Source: Synchiropus splendidus
Taxonomy: Eukaryota > Chordata > Actinopteri > Syngnathiformes > Callionymidae
DNA: 64,000 nt
Direction: 5' to 3'
Assembly: GCF_027744825.2 (NCBI RefSeq)
Contig: NC_071348.1
Span: forward strand, 17,083,563 to 17,147,562
In this document: one piece after another, positions 61,840 through 64,000 of the stretch
Layout of the letters: each line of letters opens with the position of its first letter
Position numbering within the stretch: position 1 is the stretch's first letter
The notes under the pieces: generated by a model
The model's database searches: none
What the model was told of the DNA's origin: nothing
What the model saw: the letters and a program-made list of their open reading frames with translations, nothing else
Made by a program: the position numbers and the translations under genes

Positions 61840-64000
61840 ATAAAAATGTAGATAACTTTGGAAAAACACTTCAGACAGCTTAGAGTTGATGTGCAACTAC
61901 TAGAAAGACCCTTTCTGTTACAGTGGGAGGTGAAAATTTCATGTTCTGAAGCATCCCTGCAAAGTTATGCCACAATGCAGGAAACGCGTTTTCAGCCTGA
62001 GATAAGGTCGATTCCGGAACGCCAAACATAAAAATATTGATAACTTTGGAAAAACACTTGAGACAGCTTAGATTTGATGTGCAACTACTAGAAAGACCCT
62101 TTCTGCTATAGTGGGAGTTGAAAATTTCATGTTCTGAAGCTTTCCTGCAAAGTTATGGCACAATGCGTAAAACGCGTTTTCAGCCTGAGATAAGGTTGAT
62201 TCCGGAAGGCCAAACATAAGAATGTTGATAACTTTGGAAAAACACTTCAGACAACTTAGATTTGATGTGCAACTATTAGAAAGACCCTTTCTGCTATAGT
62301 GGGAGGTGAAAATTTCATGTTCTGAGGCTGTGCTGCAAAGTTATGGCACAATGCAGAAAACACGTTTTCAGCCTGAGATAAGGTGGGTTCCAGAACGCCA
62401 AACATAAAAATGTAGATAACTTTGGAAGAACACTTCAGACAGCTTAGATTTGTTGTGCAACTACTAGAAATACCCTTTCTGCTCTAGTGGGAGGTGAAAA
62501 TTTCATGTTCTAAAGCTTCCCTGCAAAGTTATGGCACAATGCAGAAAACACGTTTTCTGCCTGAGATAAGGTCGATTCCGGAACGCCAAACATAAAAATG
62601 TTGATAACTTTGGAAAAAGACTTCAGACAACTTAGATTTGATGTGCAACTATTAGAAAGACCCTTTCTGCTATAGTGGGAGGTGAAAATTTCATGTTCTG
62701 AGGCTTTCCTGCAAAGTTATGGCAAATTGAGTAAAACGCGTTTTCAGCCTGAGATGAGGTTGATTCCGGAACGCCAAACATAAAAATGTAGATAACTTTG
62801 GAAAAACACTTCAGACAGCTTAGATTTGATGTGCAACTACTAGAAACACCCTTTCTGCTATAGTGGTAGGTTAAAATTTCATGTTCTGAAGCTTCCCTGA
62901 AATGTTATGGCACAATGCAGAAAACGCGTTTTCAGCCTGAGATTAGGAGGGTTCCAGGACGCCAAACATAAAAATGTTGATAACTTTGGAAAAACACTTC
63001 AGACAGCTTAGATTTGATGTGCAACTACTAGAAAGACCCTTTCTGCTGTAGTGGGAGGTAAAAATCTCATGTTTTGAAGCTTTCCTGCAAAGTCATGGCA
63101 AATTGTGTAAAACGCGTTTTCAGCCTGAGATAAGGTGGGTTCTGGAACGCCAAACATAAAAATGGTGTTAACTTTGGAAAAACACTTCAGACAGCTTAGA
63201 GTTGATGTGCAACTACTAGAAAGACCCTTTCTGTTACAGTGGGAGGTGAAAATTTCATGTTCTGAAGCATCCCTGCAAAGTTATGCCACAATGCAGGAAA
63301 CGCGTTTTCAGCCTGAGATAAGGTCGATTCCGGAACGCCAAACATAAAAATATTGATAACTTTGGAAAAACACTTCAGACAGCTTCGATTTCATGTGCAA
63401 CTACTCGAAAGACCCTTTCTGCTATAGTGGAAGGCGAACATTTCATGTTCTGAAGCTTCACTGAAAAGTTACGGCACAATGCAGAAAACGCGTTTTCAGC
63501 CTGAGATAAGGTCGATTCCGGAACGCCAAACATAAAAATGTTGATAACTTTGGAAAAACACATCAGACAGCTTAGATTTGATGTGCAACTACTAGAAAGA
63601 CCCTTTCTGCTATAGTGGGAGGTGAAAATTTCATGTTCTGAGGCTGTGCTGCAAAGTTATGGCACAATGCAGAAAACACGTTTTCAGCCTGAGATAAGGT
63701 GGGTTCCAGAACGCCAAACATAAAAATGTACATAACTTTCGAAAAACACTTCAGACAGCTTAGATTTGTTGTGCAACTACTAGAAATACCCTTTCTGCTC
63801 TAGTGGGAGGTGAAAATTTCATGTTCTAAAGCTTCCCTGCAAAGTTATGGCACAATGCAGAAAACACGTTTTCTGCCTGAGATAAGGTCGATTCCGGAAC
63901 GCCAAACATAAAAATGTTGATAACTTTGGAAAAAGACTTCAGACAACTTAGATTTGATGTGCAACTATTAGAAAGCCACTTTCTGCTATAGTGGGAGGTG
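61840..64000. repeat. Seven-monomer tandem duplication at the window end
   Basis: Monomers from about 61845 recur from about 63160 at an offset near 1314 bp (seven monomers less 2 bp). Shared rare states are TTAGAGTTGATG, TTTCTGTTACAG, GAAGCATCCC, GAGGCTGTGCTGC and AAAAAGACTTCAGACAACTTAG. The second copy is cut by the window end. Confidence 0.75.

Larger units (their letters stand above)
53272..64000. repeat. 188-bp satellite array, right arm (about 57 monomers)
   Basis: The same monomer family continues in the same orientation after the retroviral insertion and runs off the window end. The left flank (48005-48081, 77 bp) plus the right flank after the duplicated CTAT (53276-53386, 111 bp) gives exactly 188 bp, so the two arms are one array split by the insert. 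From about 55.3 kb on, neighbouring monomers differ by private substitutions and small indels. An example is the loss of CAGC near 59550. There are few long block copies. No other sequence was found in this arm. Confidence 0.97.

Overview
The window is eukaryotic satellite DNA, probably from a vertebrate and, by the look of the inserted retrovirus, probably a teleost fish. That host guess is inference, because no host gene is present. About 58.8 kb (1-48081 and 53272-64000) is one head-to-tail array of an AT-rich monomer of 188 bp, roughly 313 copies. The array is interrupted once, by a 5190-bp endogenous retrovirus (48082-53271, minus strand). I see no host protein-coding gene, tRNA, rRNA or CRISPR array. 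The many 60-130-codon open frames in the array are by-products of the monomer on both strands.

Array layout. Monomers carry point changes, a recurrent 7-bp deletion (a 181-bp monomer) and other variant signatures, so copied blocks can be followed. Block A (1-8100) recurs at 9939-17860 with whole monomers gained or lost. Parts recur a third time at 17861-19680 and 21740-24170. A five-monomer block is tandemly doubled at 19681-21558. Block B (24471-28950) recurs almost unchanged at 34608-39087, an offset of 10137 bp. Block C (30785-34645) recurs at 42238-46460, and a mosaic of the same material fills 39088-41870. The segment 46000-47384 recurs at 53640-55210, across the retrovirus, at an offset of exactly 13 monomers once the insert is removed. 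From about 55.3 kb to the end there are few block copies and more private changes, apart from a seven-monomer copy near the end.

The retrovirus. Two 858-bp LTRs differ at only 4 positions by my count. They are flanked by a 4-bp target duplication (CTAT), and removing the insert plus one CTAT restores a monomer of exactly 188 bp. Read on the minus strand the order is: 5' LTR, a tRNA-Trp-like primer binding site, a splice donor, two leader minisatellites, a gag capsid remnant, an RT active-site remnant, RNase H, integrase, an env membrane-anchor remnant, a polypurine tract and the 3' LTR. The domain types and the 4-bp duplication suggest a gamma/epsilon-like (class I) element. All coding parts carry stops, frameshifts and deletions, and most of gag, protease, RT and env is missing. 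Near-identical LTRs around so decayed an interior suggest that a copy already defective was mobilised in trans.

Most unusual signal. The leader holds nine tandem 17-nt stem-loops (51490-51755) whose stems change in a compensatory way while a five-base loop is mostly kept. Beside it lies a 46/47-bp repeat (51902-52200) carrying five perfect octamer motifs. Together they look like an RNA-structure array and a transcription-factor-site array kept in a non-coding leader.
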